Origin: Saprospiraceae bacterium
GTDB taxonomy: Bacteria > Bacteroidota > Bacteroidia > Chitinophagales > Saprospiraceae
Length of the DNA stretch: 64,000 bases
Reading direction: 5' to 3'
NCBI GenBank assembly: GCA_028285545.1
Contig: JANQPA010000102.1
Location: forward strand, 81,227 to 145,226
A program made the position numbers and the translations under genes. Position 1 is the first letter of the stretch. Every line of letters starts with the position of its first letter. A model generated the notes under the pieces. The model was not told the DNA's origin. It searched no databases and was given only the letters and a program-made list of their open reading frames with translations. Shown here in pieces: positions 25,571 through 35,688 of the stretch.

Positions 25571-28540
25571 TTATTGTAATAAAATCCTCTTTGCCAGGAC
25601 ACCTTTTTCCGTTTCAAGCTGAAAATAATAGATTCCCTTGGGAAGATGTTCAACCTCCATGACCAACTGTTGAGCTCCGGATACTCCTTGTTCGGATTGT
25701 TGTATCACTGCCTGCCCGTTTAAATTAAGTAAGCGATAATTTAAGGACATACTCGTTTCCAAATCTAAGGAAATAATTAATCTAGCTCTGGCCGGATTTG
25801 GGAATATTTTCAAACCAATATTCTCTGCAAAAACATCCTCAGTATTCGTCAAGCAATCCGTTACAAAAACAAAAGTCTCTGTAAAATCAGAAGATACAGG
25901 GCCACAAATACCTTGAACCTGAACTTCATAGGCTGTACAATCTGTTAAATCCTGAAGTTTTACACTATTATTTGAAGAAATATCATTTAGCCATTCATCT
26001 TCCCCCACAGCCCTGTATCTGATGATGTGCGCCGTCGTCCCACAGGAAGCTGTGGACCATGCTAATTCCAGGGCGTCACTATCTGCTGAAAGGGTATCTA
26101 CTAGTGTAGGAGCACAACAGGGGATAATTTCTTCTAATATGGTAACACAATAATCTTCTACTTCTCCAGGTATGCTATTCCCATTCCCCGATAATTGGCA
26201 GGCACTACCTGCAATGTTGAAGTTCATCATTACTCTCATACGGGTATTTCCGACCATAGCATCAGAGGGAATCGTAATCATTCCACTGACACTATCTCTG
26301 GTAGCCACTCCTGGGTCAAAAGCAAGCTCGTCAGTGCTAAATTGACCATCCTGATCATAATCAATCCAAATGCGGTAATATTCACTAAAAGGACGAGGAT
26401 CAAAGCCTGGAACTATTTTAAACTGATATGTGCTATCAATAATCAATACTGGACCTGACAAATTTGTAAAGTTGGCATAGGCTGAAGCATCCTTACCTGA
26501 CTGATTAATAAAATCTGCCAGTTCAAATTTCTCTATCCATTCTCCTTGATTATTGGCATTTCTAACCACACAGTAATCATTGTCCAGGCAAGCACCACAG
26601 CCCTCAGTTTGAAAGAAAAATGAAGTCGAAAAGCCAGTCATTTCATCATCACAAACGGTTTGAACCTGCACTTCATAATCTGTACAGTTTTGTAGACCTG
26701 TTAAGAAAATGGAGGCTGTAGGGGTCATTTCTTGTATCCAATTTGATTCTCCTGTAATTCTATATCTGATGTTATAAGAACGAGCGGCCAAAATAGAGGT
26801 CCAGGCCAATAATGCCCGATCTGTATTTAACAAAATAGGCTCTACATCAAAAGGTGGTTCACAGCAGCCGTCCGTTTCAAAAAAGATGGAATTATTATAA
26901 TCCAGATCAGTTTCTCCGCAATAGCTTCTTAGTTGAACTTCGTAGGTAGTACACGCTGAAAGATTGTCAAGAACAAGTGGGGCGTTGAGGTCCGTGATCT
27001 CATTCCAACTGCCCTCACCAACCATTCTCCAACGAAGGTCTACTCTGGTGATACTGTCGTTAATACTCCAATCGATTTTTGCCTGGGTATCTGTGATTTC
27101 GCTGGCTATTAGACCCGTGGCAGGATTACAATTAGAGCAGGCATTTAGATATTGTTGAATCGTGTTGTTGATGTTTAGCCAACCTCCGGTTTTAACCCTA
27201 TTGCTTAAACTGGGGTCAGTAACCACCCCTTGAAAAAGGTAATCCCTTACCAGTAAAGCCGCCGATGCCGGATCACTATCGGCAATGGTTTTTAGGGATA
27301 AACAAGGTGAACTGTATAAGAGGCCTATAGCACCACTTACAAGAGGGGCTGCAAAGGAGGTGCCCGTTTCAGGGCCATAACTATCAAGGTTAGTAGTCGT
27401 CCAGACTTCTTCGCCAAAAGAAGCAATATCTATGGTTTGTTGACCAAAACCACGGCCCGCATACTGGCCACTGGCATTTACACTGGTTACCATTACTAGA
27501 AATTCGCTACTGCAATCAGCAGGAAAATCTTTAGCAATGTCTACGTTTACCTCTTCATTAGGGGCAGAGGCTACATTTAAAATACCAGCATTGCCTAAAG
27601 AATCAAAAAGTGCACACCACAGCGGAAATTCTTCGTCCACATCATCAGGAATGGGAATGCCCTGAGAGAAATTAGTAGCTACTACAAATGCCCCTTCCTG
27701 ACCGGCCGTCTGGTTGTATTTTTGCCTGTGGGTCAGAGCATATGAAAAGGCTTGAATGTTTTCAGATTCTCGATTGGCCCCGCCAGCCACAATCATCAAT
27801 TTGACATTCCAGTTTACACCAGCTATTCCTACATTATTATTTCCTTTAGCTCCAATGAGCCCGGTTACTGGAGTTCCATGAACATTTTCATCATCTATAT
27901 CATCATTATCCAGAAAGGCATTCCATCCTTTAAAATCATCTACAAACCCATTATTGTCATCATCGATATTATTATTGGGGATTTCAGCATAATTAAACCA
28001 AAGGTTATCTCCAAAATCTTGATGACTGGGATCTAAACCATCATCAATTACACAAATCACAATGGTATCGCCTGATGGGGTGAGTCCTCCGGTGGTAAGA
28101 TCCCAGGCGGCCTCAATATCCAGATCAATACCTGAAGTTCCACCTGTTTGTCCAGTATTCAAAAAAGGCCACTGCTGATCGTAAAAAGGATCATTGGGTT
28201 GGGCTCTAGTTTGGGTAAAATGATTAAACTGAGCAGCCAAAACTTCCTTCTGTTCCTTGGTATGGGCAAGTAATCGATATCCACTTACCTGAGTGTAATC
28301 GTATTGAACAGTCCAAATATTTAAGGGGATAGAGATTTGTTCCTTGAGAGTTATCTTCGTTTTTCTACCTCGATAGGTTTGTAAATTTCTCGACCAGGCT
28401 TGCACATCTGCCTTCTGATCAAACATGACCAGCATTTCTCCTTGGACGTGATTTAGTTTTTGGGAGAATAAATCAGTTGATGAGAATAGTAGTATTAGTA
28501 TAATAGCGTGTAGGAGGTATTTCTTGAGAATATTATTCAT
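25571..28540 (-). CDS. Secreted subtilisin-like peptidase with Fn3, GEVED and T9SS sorting domains
   Basis: This 989-residue protein has a signal peptide, a short prodomain and an S8 catalytic domain (~120-470) with Asp166 (VICVIDDGLDPSH), His221 (ENVHGTPV) and Ser395 (ETGTSFAAP). Fibronectin type III-like modules follow (CTTYEVQLRSYCG, CTDYEVQVQTVCD, CTAYEVQVQGICG). Between them is a GEVED domain (FRIWIDYDQDG-like YYRIWIDYDQDGQF … GNSIPGEVEDYCV). The last ~80 residues (IFPNPARARLIISL … GIYYFQLETEKGVLAKRILLQ) are a type A C-terminal signal for the type IX secretion system. It should therefore be exported to the cell surface or medium to degrade protein. It is monocistronic, with a palindromic terminator behind it and a 52-bp palindrome ahead. 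Confidence 0.95.
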   Translation of the reverse strand: MNNILKKYLLHAIILILLFSSTDLFSQKLNHVQGEMLVMFDQKADVQAWSRNLQTYRGRKTKITLKEQISIPLNIWTVQYDYTQVSGYRLLAHTKEQKEVLAAQFNHFTQTRAQPNDPFYDQQWPFLNTGQTGGTSGIDLDIEAAWDLTTGGLTPSGDTIVICVIDDGLDPSHQDFGDNLWFNYAEIPNNNIDDDNNGFVDDFKGWNAFLDNDDIDDENVHGTPVTGLIGAKGNNNVGIAGVNWNVKLMIVAGGANRESENIQAFSYALTHRQKYNQTAGQEGAFVVATNFSQGIPIPDDVDEEFPLWCALFDSLGNAGILNVASAPNEEVNVDIAKDFPADCSSEFLVMVTSVNASGQYAGRGFGQQTIDIASFGEEVWTTTNLDSYGPETGTSFAAPLVSGAIGLLYSSPCLSLKTIADSDPASAALLVRDYLFQGVVTDPSLSNRVKTGGWLNINNTIQQYLNACSNCNPATGLIASEITDTQAKIDWSINDSITRVDLRWRMVGEGSWNEITDLNAPLVLDNLSACTTYEVQLRSYCGETDLDYNNSIFFETDGCCEPPFDVEPILLNTDRALLAWTSILAARSYNIRYRITGESNWIQEMTPTASIFLTGLQNCTDYEVQVQTVCDDEMTGFSTSFFFQTEGCGACLDNDYCVVRNANNQGEWIEKFELADFINQSGKDASAYANFTNLSGPVLIIDSTYQFKIVPGFDPRPFSEYYRIWIDYDQDGQFSTDELAFDPGVATRDSVSGMITIPSDAMVGNTRMRVMMNFNIAGSACQLSGNGNSIPGEVEDYCVTILEEIIPCCAPTLVDTLSADSDALELAWSTASCGTTAHIIRYRAVGEDEWLNDISSNNSVKLQDLTDCTAYEVQVQGICGPVSSDFTETFVFVTDCLTNTEDVFAENIGLKIFPNPARARLIISLDLETSMSLNYRLLNLNGQAVIQQSEQGVSGAQQLVMEVEHLPKGIYYFQLETEKGVLAKRILLQ

Positions 28541-28584
28541 GGTATTAAAAATGAAATCAACAATTTTTACAAATAAAAAATGAA

Positions 28585-28636
28585 TTTATAAGCAGGTGAG
28601 GTGGCGGCGGCCGCCGCCACCTCACCTGCTTATAAA
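28585..28636. repeat. Perfect 52-bp palindrome without spacer
   Basis: The left arm at 28585-28610 and the right arm at 28611-28636 are exact reverse complements of 26 bases, with the centre ggcggcggccgccgcc. It lies 44 bases upstream of the subtilisin start, between two divergent genes, so ordinary termination is not expected there. No T-run follows on either side. Confidence 0.9.
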
Positions 28637-28793
28637 ATACATACCCACAAACATATTCAATTCTGATTAATTCTTATGGCTGCGAGCTGGCAAATAAGCT
28701 TTTAAATAAACTTATCAGACTATTAATGGATGACATTTGGTTATTTTGTAAAAGTTATTTTTATTGGCGGGGCGACCAAAAAACTGAAATACA

Positions 28794-30413
28794 ATGATAA
28801 AGCATTTTCTTTTAAGCATCCTGTTTGTATTGGGATTTACCTTTAGTTTGTTAGCACAACAGTTTGATACTGTTGAGGTTACTCTTGAATCCCCTTATAA
28901 TACCATCTTGTCACACCTGTTTTACCTACAGGAAGATAATTATCAGCCTGATATAGCCGCCCAAACGCTTTATGGGGTTGAGGATGCTGAGCGAGCAGCC
29001 CGGCTGGCTATCCGGTTAAAACAAATTTTAGATGGTAAAGGACTTTATGTGCAGATTAGGTCTCTACCCCAAGACCCCAACTACAGTGCAGATACCGTAA
29101 GCGGGGAAAATTATTATACTCTGTTTCCGGATTTACTACCTGAAGTTTATGTAGAAAAAATTGATGGCCAATGGTATTATTCTAGCGAAACGGTAGCTGC
29201 CATCCCTGCTTTACACAAGAAGGTATATCCTCTTGGCGCTGATTTACTCCTGAATTTATTACCCAAATTGGGCCACTCAAAAGTATTGGGGCTAGCCATG
29301 TGGCAATATTTAGGCCTGTTGATATTGATGATTTTGGGGATTTTTCTTTTTGTAATTCTCACCAGAATCTTAAATCCGATTATAAGTAGAATCAGTCAAT
29401 CTAAGCATTATCCATCTTTAGTTGAATTGGATCTAGTGCGTAAAATGGCGAGACTTATTAGTGTCTTATTACTTTTAAGGTTCTTTAGAATTATGCTGCC
29501 CCCTTTACAGTTACCCATTGAATCTGCTCAGTTTGCTTTTATTGTTATTAAGCTTCTGAGTATTTTATTTATTGTACTGTTGATTCTAAATGTACTCTCT
29601 GTTTTTATCACCTATGGCGAGCGTTACACTAAGAAGACGGAAAGCAAGCTTGATGAGCAATTGGTCCCAATCGTTAAACGAACCATCCAGGCCATCATCA
29701 TTGGTATTGGGGTGATTCAGGGACTTAGGGTATTGGAGGTAGATGTAACGGCTTTAATTGCTGGTATTTCTATTGGTGGCTTGGCCTTGGCTTTAGCAGC
29801 ACAGGATATGTTGAAAAACTTTTTTGGCTCCTTGACCATTTTTATGGACCGCCCCTTTCAAATTGGGGACTGGATTAATTTTTCAGGAGTTGATGGTACG
29901 GTTGAAGAAGTTGGCTTCCGCTCTACGAGGGTGCGCACCTTTGCTAATTCTTTGGTATATGTTCCTAATGGCAAATTGGCTGATATGGTTATTAATAATT
30001 ATGGGCTTCGTCAATTTCGACGGTTTAAAATGACCATTGCTCTAACCTATGATACCCCACCTATATTGATAGAGAAATTTATTGAAGGGCTAAAAGAAAT
30101 TATTTTAAACAATTCTATAGCTAAGAAGGATAATTTCGTGGTAAGCTTTACCGAAATGAATGCTCATTCCCTGGATATTTTATTTATTGTTTTCTTGGAA
30201 ACAGGTGTTTATCAAGAAGAATTGAAGGCAAAGCAAGAGATCTTATTATTAATATTGAAACTTGGGGAAGACTTAGGAGTACGATTTGCCTTTCCTACAT
30301 CTACCTTGTTCGTCGAGGAAATTCCTGGCAATGGCAATACGACGCCAAAGTATGAAACAGATCCCGAAGCGATTAATAAAAAAATCCAAGATTTTATTAA
30401 AAAATTGTCTTAA
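28794..30413 (+). CDS. MscS-family mechanosensitive ion channel
   Basis: This 539-residue protein has a signal peptide (MIKHFLLSILFVLGFTFSLLAQ) and a ~150-residue periplasmic domain. Several membrane helices follow from ~165 (LLILMILGIFLFVIL and later). The pore-lining helix and beta domain of MscS are recognised by VTALIAGISIGGLALALAAQDMLKNFFGS and FMDRPFQIGDWINFSGVDGTVEEVGFRSTRVRT, then VYVPNGKLADMVINNYG. It opens under membrane tension and protects against osmotic downshock. It is larger than MscS (~286 residues) because of the N-terminal domain. It is divergent from the subtilisin gene and ends at a hairpin terminator shared with rho. Confidence 0.93.
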   Translation: MIKHFLLSILFVLGFTFSLLAQQFDTVEVTLESPYNTILSHLFYLQEDNYQPDIAAQTLYGVEDAERAARLAIRLKQILDGKGLYVQIRSLPQDPNYSADTVSGENYYTLFPDLLPEVYVEKIDGQWYYSSETVAAIPALHKKVYPLGADLLLNLLPKLGHSKVLGLAMWQYLGLLILMILGIFLFVILTRILNPIISRISQSKHYPSLVELDLVRKMARLISVLLLLRFFRIMLPPLQLPIESAQFAFIVIKLLSILFIVLLILNVLSVFITYGERYTKKTESKLDEQLVPIVKRTIQAIIIGIGVIQGLRVLEVDVTALIAGISIGGLALALAAQDMLKNFFGSLTIFMDRPFQIGDWINFSGVDGTVEEVGFRSTRVRTFANSLVYVPNGKLADMVINNYGLRQFRRFKMTIALTYDTPPILIEKFIEGLKEIILNNSIAKKDNFVVSFTEMNAHSLDILFIVFLETGVYQEELKAKQEILLLILKLGEDLGVRFAFPTSTLFVEEIPGNGNTTPKYETDPEAINKKIQDFIKKLS

Positions 30414-30417
30414 AAAT

Positions 30418-30450
30418 AAAAAAGCCATTTGCGTAGCAAATGGCTTTTTT
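30418..30450. terminator. Bidirectional terminator between mscS-like and rho
   Basis: The stem gccatttgc / gcaaatggc has a 3-base loop and is flanked by A and T runs on both sides. It sits between two convergent genes. Confidence 0.9.
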
Positions 30451-30469
30451 TTATGATAGCTTTTAGCAA

Positions 30470-32173
30470 TTATCCATTCATAGAAGTCAAAAACTCATCA
30501 TTGCTGGATGTTTGCAACATGTGTTTTCTTAAGAATTCCATAGCCTCATCTGGCTTCATATCAGCCAAATGATTTCTCAGGATAAACATGCGTTGTAAGG
30601 TATCTTTATCAAATAGAAGATCTTCTCTACGGGTACTTGATTTTGTAAGATCGATGGCAGGATAAAGGCGCTTGTTGGCCAGAGAGCGATCCAATTGAAG
30701 CTCCATGTTACCAGTACCTTTAAATTCTTCAAAAATTACTCCATCCATCTTAGAGCCTGTATCAATAAGGGCCGTGGCCAAAATCGTAAGTGAACCACCA
30801 CCTTCAATATTACGAGCAGCACCAAAGAATTTTTTGGGTTTGTGCAAGGCATTTGCTTCAACACCACCAGAAAGCACTTTTCCGCTAGCTGGTGCAACTG
30901 TATTGTAAGCACGTGCCAGACGCGTAATGGAATCTAAAAGAATACATACATCATGACCACTTTCTACTAATCTTTTAGCTTTTTCAAGTACGATGCCAGC
31001 TACTCTTACATGGTTGTCAGCAGGCTCATCAAAGGTAGATGCAACTACCTCCGCTCTTACACTGCGTTTCATATCCGTAACCTCTTCAGGGCGTTCATCA
31101 ATTAATAACACAATGAGGTAGCACTCAGGGTGGTTCTTAGCAATGGCGTTAGCGATGTCTTTTAAAAGGAAAGTTTTACCAGTTTTGGGTTGCGCCACGA
31201 TTAAGCCCCTCTGACCTTTTCCGATAGGGGTAAATAGGTCAATCATTCGGTTGCCATAATCTCTTCCTGTAGGAGAAGAGGTTAAGGTGAATTTCTCAGA
31301 TGGGAATAATGGCGTTAGATAATCAAAAGGTACTCTTTCACGAATAGCTTGAGGTTCTACTCCGTTTATTTTTGAAACTCTTAGTAAGGCAAAATATTTC
31401 TCGCCTTCCTTTGGAGGACGGATGGCCCCTTTTACCGTATCACCTGTACGCAATCCGAACAATTTAATTTGAGAAGGAGAAACGTAAATATCATCAGGAG
31501 AAGTAAGGTAGTTATAATCAGAAGACCGTAGGAAGCCATAGCCATCTGGCATCATTTCCAGAATACCTTCACCCTCTATAATTCCATCTAATTCAATGTC
31601 AAACTTTTCTTCTTCAGGTGTTTCAGGCTCAACTCTTGAATTTCTTCTCCTGTCTCCTCTGTCTCTACCATTTCTGTCTCGGTCACGATCACGATCTCGG
31701 TCACGATCTCTATCTCTATCCCGGTCACGATCTCTATTTCTGTCATTTCTATCCCGGCTCCTTTCCTGGTTTTCAGCAGGGGCTTCGGGTTCAGTAACTC
31801 CATTTTCGTTGGAAGTTTCTTCATTAACGGCTTCGGTTTCCTCTTTGGAAGAGGCTCTGCGATTACGTTTTCTGGAACGATCTGGTTTAGGTGTGTCTTT
31901 TACTTCCTCATTAGCCGCCTTCTTTTCCTCTTTGTTTTCGGTTTTATCTTTTTTCACTCTGGCTTTACGGGGAGCTTTCTTTTCTTTGGAGGAGTCATCT
32001 TTGCCCTTATCATTATCCTGGGCTTTATTATCACCGGCGACTGCCTGGTGATCGAGGATTTTGTAAATGAGCTCTTGTTTGTTTAATCGCTTGTAATTTT
32101 TTAATCCAAGTTGCTCTGCCAGTTCCCTCAACTCGGGAACGAGCATGTCATTCAACTGCAAAATATCGAACAT
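30470..32173 (-). CDS. rho: Transcription termination factor Rho with Arg-Asp-rich insert
   Basis: This 567-residue RNA helicase ends transcription of untranslated RNA. The N-terminal Rho_N domain is [31 protein letters not shown] charged low-complexity segment follows (~55-190), with repeated RDRD units that would be disordered. The RNA-binding cold-shock-like fold starts at [16 protein letters not shown]. The ATPase carries [28 protein letters not shown] and a Q-loop region ([21 protein letters not shown]). Long inserts at this place are usual for Bacteroidota Rho. The repeated RD codons make an evident DNA repeat at 31675-31745. It is transcribed divergently from serS, across ~360 bases. 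Confidence 0.97.
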   Translation of the reverse strand: MFDILQLNDMLVPELRELAEQLGLKNYKRLNKQELIYKILDHQAVAGDNKAQDNDKGKDDSSKEKKAPRKARVKKDKTENKEEKKAANEEVKDTPKPDRSRKRNRRASSKEETEAVNEETSNENGVTEPEAPAENQERSRDRNDRNRDRDRDRDRDRDRDRDRDRDRNGRDRGDRRRNSRVEPETPEEEKFDIELDGIIEGEGILEMMPDGYGFLRSSDYNYLTSPDDIYVSPSQIKLFGLRTGDTVKGAIRPPKEGEKYFALLRVSKINGVEPQAIRERVPFDYLTPLFPSEKFTLTSSPTGRDYGNRMIDLFTPIGKGQRGLIVAQPKTGKTFLLKDIANAIAKNHPECYLIVLLIDERPEEVTDMKRSVRAEVVASTFDEPADNHVRVAGIVLEKAKRLVESGHDVCILLDSITRLARAYNTVAPASGKVLSGGVEANALHKPKKFFGAARNIEGGGSLTILATALIDTGSKMDGVIFEEFKGTGNMELQLDRSLANKRLYPAIDLTKSSTRREDLLFDKDTLQRMFILRNHLADMKPDEAMEFLRKHMLQTSSNDEFLTSMNG

Positions 32174-32532
32174 AGTTTACTTTTATTTTGGAAGAAAACT
32201 TGTCTCATTGACAAGTACGAATTTTTGATTTGATTACTAATAATATTGTGGAATTGTATATGTAGGAAAAATCATATATAACTTTGCTACTATTCTAAAT
32301 CTCCTATCTGTCTATAACCCCTTTTCTTGTCTTGTAATATAATTAATGGGAAAAAAAGGAATTGAAAACCACAACTGAATAGAAATAAGAAACTACTGAA
32401 ATTGTTGTGGGGTGTGCTTCATTGCGTATTTACAACGCAAAAATACACTTAATTTTTGATATTCAAATAGTATATTTGCGAAAAAAGTTTAAAATTCTCG
32501 TTAAGAAAAAATTAAATACACCTTCCTCAATT
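32174..32532. other. Divergent intergenic region between rho and serS
   Basis: No gene is seen. It should hold the promoters of rho (minus strand) and serS (plus strand). The one credible element is the -7 box at 32471. Confidence 0.5.
32471..32478 (+). promoter_or_regulatory. -7 element of serS
   Basis: TATATTTG matches the Bacteroidota TAnnTTTG consensus, 54 bases before the chosen serS start. A TTTTTG lies upstream, but at a spacing of only 12 bases, so the -33 box is unclear. Confidence 0.5.
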
Positions 32533-33813
32533 ATGCTGGAACTAAATTTTATAAGGAACCAAAAGGATCGAATCATCGAAGGCCTGAAAGTGCGCAATTT
32601 CCCAGAAGGAGATTTTCAATTGATTGACAAGATCATCAATTTTGATGACCGACGCAAGGATTTACAGACAAAATTGGACAATTCTCTTGCAGAACGCAAT
32701 AAAATGTCAAAAGAAATTGGACAATTATTTAAGCAAGGTAAGCGAGACGAAGCGGAAAGTTTGCGCAATAGGGTTAATGAATTAAAAGACGAATATGGAG
32801 CAACTGAAAAGGATCTAAAAGATGCCATAGAGCAGTTGAGTCATTTATTATTACAAATTCCTAATGTACCACACCCTTCGGTTCCTCCCGGGAGTACTGA
32901 TGAAGATAACGAGGTATTCAGGGATTGGACTCAAGCCCTTCCTGTTTTGGAGGATGGTGCTTTGCCCCACTGGGAACTCGCCGAAAAATTCAATTTATTT
33001 GACCTGAAATTAGGAACCCAAATCACTGGATCTGGTTTTCCTTTATATCGTGGTAAAGGTGCCAGGCTGGAAAGGGCTTTAATAAACTTTTTCTTGGATG
33101 AAGGTTTTAAAGCGGGCTATGAGGAAATTATGCCACCTATTCTGGTAAATGAGGAGACGGCCAGGGCTACCGGACAATTACCGGATAAGGAAGGACAAAT
33201 GTATTACGTTGAAAAAGACAATCTTTACCTTATTCCCACAGCTGAAGTCCCCATTACTAATATTTATCGGAATTCCGTACTTAAAGAAAGTGACCTTCCT
33301 ATTAAACTAACAGGATATACGCCTTGCTTTAGAAGAGAGGCGGGTTCTTACGGTGCTCATGTAAGAGGCCTGAACCGGGTTCATCAATTTAATAAGGTAG
33401 AAATTGTTCGTATTGAGCATCCGGAAAATTCTTATTCTGCTTTAGAAGAAATGCTGGAGCATGTGGCCAAACTATTGGACCTTCTTGAATTGCCTTATCG
33501 TATTCTTAGACTATGTGGTGGCGATCTGGGTTTTACCTCTGCATTGACATTTGATTTCGAAGTGTATTCTGCAGCCCAAAAAAGATGGTTGGAGGTGAGC
33601 TCTGTTTCTAATTTTGAAACCTATCAGAGCAATAGAATGAAGTTGAGATTCAAAAATGCAGATAAGAAAAACCAATTGGTGCACACCTTGAATGGAAGTG
33701 CATTGGCTCTTGCCAGGATAGTAGCCGCTTTGTTGGAAAATAATCAAAAGGCAGATGGAATTTATCTTCCTGAAATTTTACATTCTTATGCAGGGTTTGA
33801 TAAAATTGATTAG
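32533..33813 (+). CDS. serS: Seryl-tRNA synthetase
   Basis: 426 residues are read from the ATG at 32533. The open frame extends 42 codons upstream, but SerRS begins as here with MLELNFIRNQKDRIIEGL, and the promoter lies inside the extension. The N-terminal coiled coil (residues ~25-105) binds the long arm of tRNA-Ser. The class II catalytic core has RGKGARLERALINFFL (motif 1), FRREAGSYGAHVRGLNRVHQFNKVEIV (motif 2) and LNGSALALARIVAALLEN (motif 3). The enzyme charges serine in the cytoplasm. It is monocistronic. Confidence 0.96.
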   Translation: MLELNFIRNQKDRIIEGLKVRNFPEGDFQLIDKIINFDDRRKDLQTKLDNSLAERNKMSKEIGQLFKQGKRDEAESLRNRVNELKDEYGATEKDLKDAIEQLSHLLLQIPNVPHPSVPPGSTDEDNEVFRDWTQALPVLEDGALPHWELAEKFNLFDLKLGTQITGSGFPLYRGKGARLERALINFFLDEGFKAGYEEIMPPILVNEETARATGQLPDKEGQMYYVEKDNLYLIPTAEVPITNIYRNSVLKESDLPIKLTGYTPCFRREAGSYGAHVRGLNRVHQFNKVEIVRIEHPENSYSALEEMLEHVAKLLDLLELPYRILRLCGGDLGFTSALTFDFEVYSAAQKRWLEVSSVSNFETYQSNRMKLRFKNADKKNQLVHTLNGSALALARIVAALLENNQKADGIYLPEILHSYAGFDKID

Positions 33814-34009
33814 TTCGTAATTTTATTTGGAAAATTTTGCTGGGATTTAGAAAATTTGGGTTGAGCCATGTTTCTATTTTTTAGAAAGGTTAGCTATTGT
33901 GACTCCAAATAAATTGCACGTCACAACATTTGAGAGATCATTAAGGTTACTTTTATAGGCTTTTGCTCTAAAAGTATTTTATCAATTCGTTTTTCAAAAC
34001 CAAAAGAAT

Positions 34010-34717
34010 ATGTTTTCAGGAGCTTACGCAGGATATATCCTTATTACCTTGATTTTTACAGGAGCAGGTATGTATCTAAGCAATACCTTAAGAAGAAAAT
34101 TTAACTATTACCAAAAATTTAGTCTTGGAAATGGCTTAAGTGGACGCGAGGTAGCCGAGGCTATGCTTCAACACTATGGGATTCATGATGTGAAAATTGT
34201 GGAAGGAAGAGGTACTCTTACGGATCACTATAATCCTATGAGCAAAACGGTTAGTTTAAGCCCTGATGTATATCGTGGTCGCAATGTTTCTGCAGCTGCT
34301 GTGGCTGCTCATGAATGTGGTCACGCTGTTCAGCATGCAACAGCCTATACCTGGCTTAAATTTAGGTCGGCGATAGTACCGGTTGTAAGCATCGCTACTC
34401 GTGCGCAGCAATTTTTATTAATGGCAGGACTGGGTTTGTTTGGCCTGGGAAATAATACTACTGTCTTGCTTTTAACAGTTGTTGTTTTTGGTATTACGGC
34501 CTTATTTTCATTCGTAACCCTGCCAGTTGAATTTGATGCTAGTCGAAGAGCTTTGGTATGGTTGGATCAAAGTGGAGTTGCACGTGGACAAGAACATGCC
34601 GGAGCCAAAGACGCCTTAAAGTGGGCTGCCCTAACTTATGTTGCTGCCGCATTGAATGCTTTGGCATTACTTATTTTCTTCTTAATGCGTTATCTTGCTG
34701 CTACTAATAATCGATAA
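34010..34717 (+). CDS. Membrane zinc metallopeptidase of the YugP type
   Basis: This 235-residue membrane protein has an N-terminal helix (GYILITLIFTGAGMYLS), then a zinc-peptidase segment with the motif AAHECGHAVQH. That is an HExxH variant with Cys at the third place, as is common in this family (DUF-type 'neutral zinc metallopeptidase'). Two further helical hairpins follow (FLLMAGLGLFGLG, VLLLTVVVFGITALFSF) and the end is AALNALALLIFFLMRYL. The third ligand is probably in EFDASRRALVWL. It is monocistronic and its substrate is unknown. Confidence 0.88.
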   Translation: MFSGAYAGYILITLIFTGAGMYLSNTLRRKFNYYQKFSLGNGLSGREVAEAMLQHYGIHDVKIVEGRGTLTDHYNPMSKTVSLSPDVYRGRNVSAAAVAAHECGHAVQHATAYTWLKFRSAIVPVVSIATRAQQFLLMAGLGLFGLGNNTTVLLLTVVVFGITALFSFVTLPVEFDASRRALVWLDQSGVARGQEHAGAKDALKWAALTYVAAALNALALLIFFLMRYLAATNNR

Positions 34718-34787
34718 TATGAATTTTAACAAGTAATATGGGGCATCCTGAAATTTTGCGGACAAGCAATTAACCTTAGTTTAGTTA

Positions 34788-34945
34788 AAATAGAGGGAAA
34801 TATATGGAAGCAAGCCCACCTGAGGCGGGCGAAATAAGGTAGAAATAATTTGTTTTTAGTATATGGACAATATATTTCTATCTTATTTCTACTTTACCTC
34901 GCACTTTTTAAGGCCAAAGGCCTAAAAAGTGCTTATTTCCCTAAA
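34788..34945. repeat. Nested inverted repeats, family member C
   Basis: Several stems are layered here. An outer pair (agggaaatat / cttatttccct) surrounds gcccacc/ggcgggc (34814-34830), the pair gaaataaggtagaaata / tatttctatcttatttc, and a terminator-like stem gcactttttaaggcc / ggcctaaaaagtgc (34901-34932). It fills most of the space between the metallopeptidase gene and frr. Confidence 0.55.
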
Positions 34946-34990
34946 ATTGGGGAGGACTCATATTACTTGTTAAACTAAAATTTTTTTGAT

Positions 34991-35557
34991 ATGCAACAGG
35001 AAGAAATTGATATGATTATGGAAGAAGCACAGGAGATGATGGATAAATCCATCGATCACTTGTCCAAAGAATTACTACAAGTAAGAACTGGAAAAGCCTC
35101 GCCTGCTATGCTGCGCGGTATCATGGTTCCATACTATGGTAATCCTACTCCATTAAATCAGGTTGCAAATGTTACTACCTCTGATTCCCGTACCTTAGTA
35201 ATCAAACCCTGGGAAGGTAATATGATTCCGGCTATTGAAAAAGCTATAATGGAAGCAAATATTGGAATTACTCCTCAAAATGATGGAGAAGTGGTTCGTT
35301 TGAATATCCCAATGTTAACTGAGGAGCGCCGTAAAGAATTAGTGAAAAGGGCGAAAAGTTTGGGTGAAGATTCCAAAGTAGGAGTCCGTAGCGCCAGAAG
35401 AGATGCCATGGATATGCTAAAACAGGCCGTTAAAGATGGTTACCCTGAAGACATGGGTAAAAAGAGGGAGAAGGAAGTGCAGGACATGACCGATAGTCAT
35501 GTTAAAAAAATAGATGACATGATTTCTGCTAAAGAAAAAGACATTATGACCGTATAG
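34991..35557 (+). CDS. frr: Ribosome recycling factor
   Basis: This 188-residue cytoplasmic protein, close to the usual 185, splits post-termination ribosomes with EF-G. The family blocks are present: LSKELLQVRTGKASPAML, YYGNPTPLNQVANVTTSDSRTLVIKPW, NDGEVVRLNIPMLTEERRKELVKRAK and VGVRSARRDAMDMLK. It is followed closely by rpmH on the same strand, which has its own promoter. Confidence 0.97.
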   Translation: MQQEEIDMIMEEAQEMMDKSIDHLSKELLQVRTGKASPAMLRGIMVPYYGNPTPLNQVANVTTSDSRTLVIKPWEGNMIPAIEKAIMEANIGITPQNDGEVVRLNIPMLTEERRKELVKRAKSLGEDSKVGVRSARRDAMDMLKQAVKDGYPEDMGKKREKEVQDMTDSHVKKIDDMISAKEKDIMTV

Positions 35558-35618
35558 GTCCTGAAAGCGGTACCGAAAACTAATAATTCAGATTAAAATT
35601 ATTTTGTCGGGGTAGTTT

Positions 35619-35650
35619 CTTGTCAATTTGTAGAATTCAACTTACCTTTG
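35619..35650 (+). promoter_or_regulatory. Promoter of rpmH
   Basis: A TTG at 35620-35622 and TACCTTTG at 35643-35650 have a spacer of 20 bases. This matches the Bacteroidota -33/-7 pattern. It lies 38 bases before the rpmH start. Confidence 0.65.
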
Positions 35651-35688
35651 TGCGACTTTTTCAAGTGAATGATAAAGAATAAGAAGAA

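Noticed and set aside
31675..31745. Tandem DNA repeat inside rho as a possible mobile or slippage element
   Set aside because: It encodes the RDRD segment in frame and is usual for the disordered insert of Bacteroidota Rho.
31596..32051. Open frame of 151 codons opposite rho, rich in Ser, Arg and Leu
   Set aside because: It is the mirror of the Arg-Asp-rich insert of Rho; its composition is a by-product of that repeat.
32407..32532. Longer start for serS at 32407
   Set aside because: The -7 promoter box lies inside the extension, and the family N-terminus begins at 32533.
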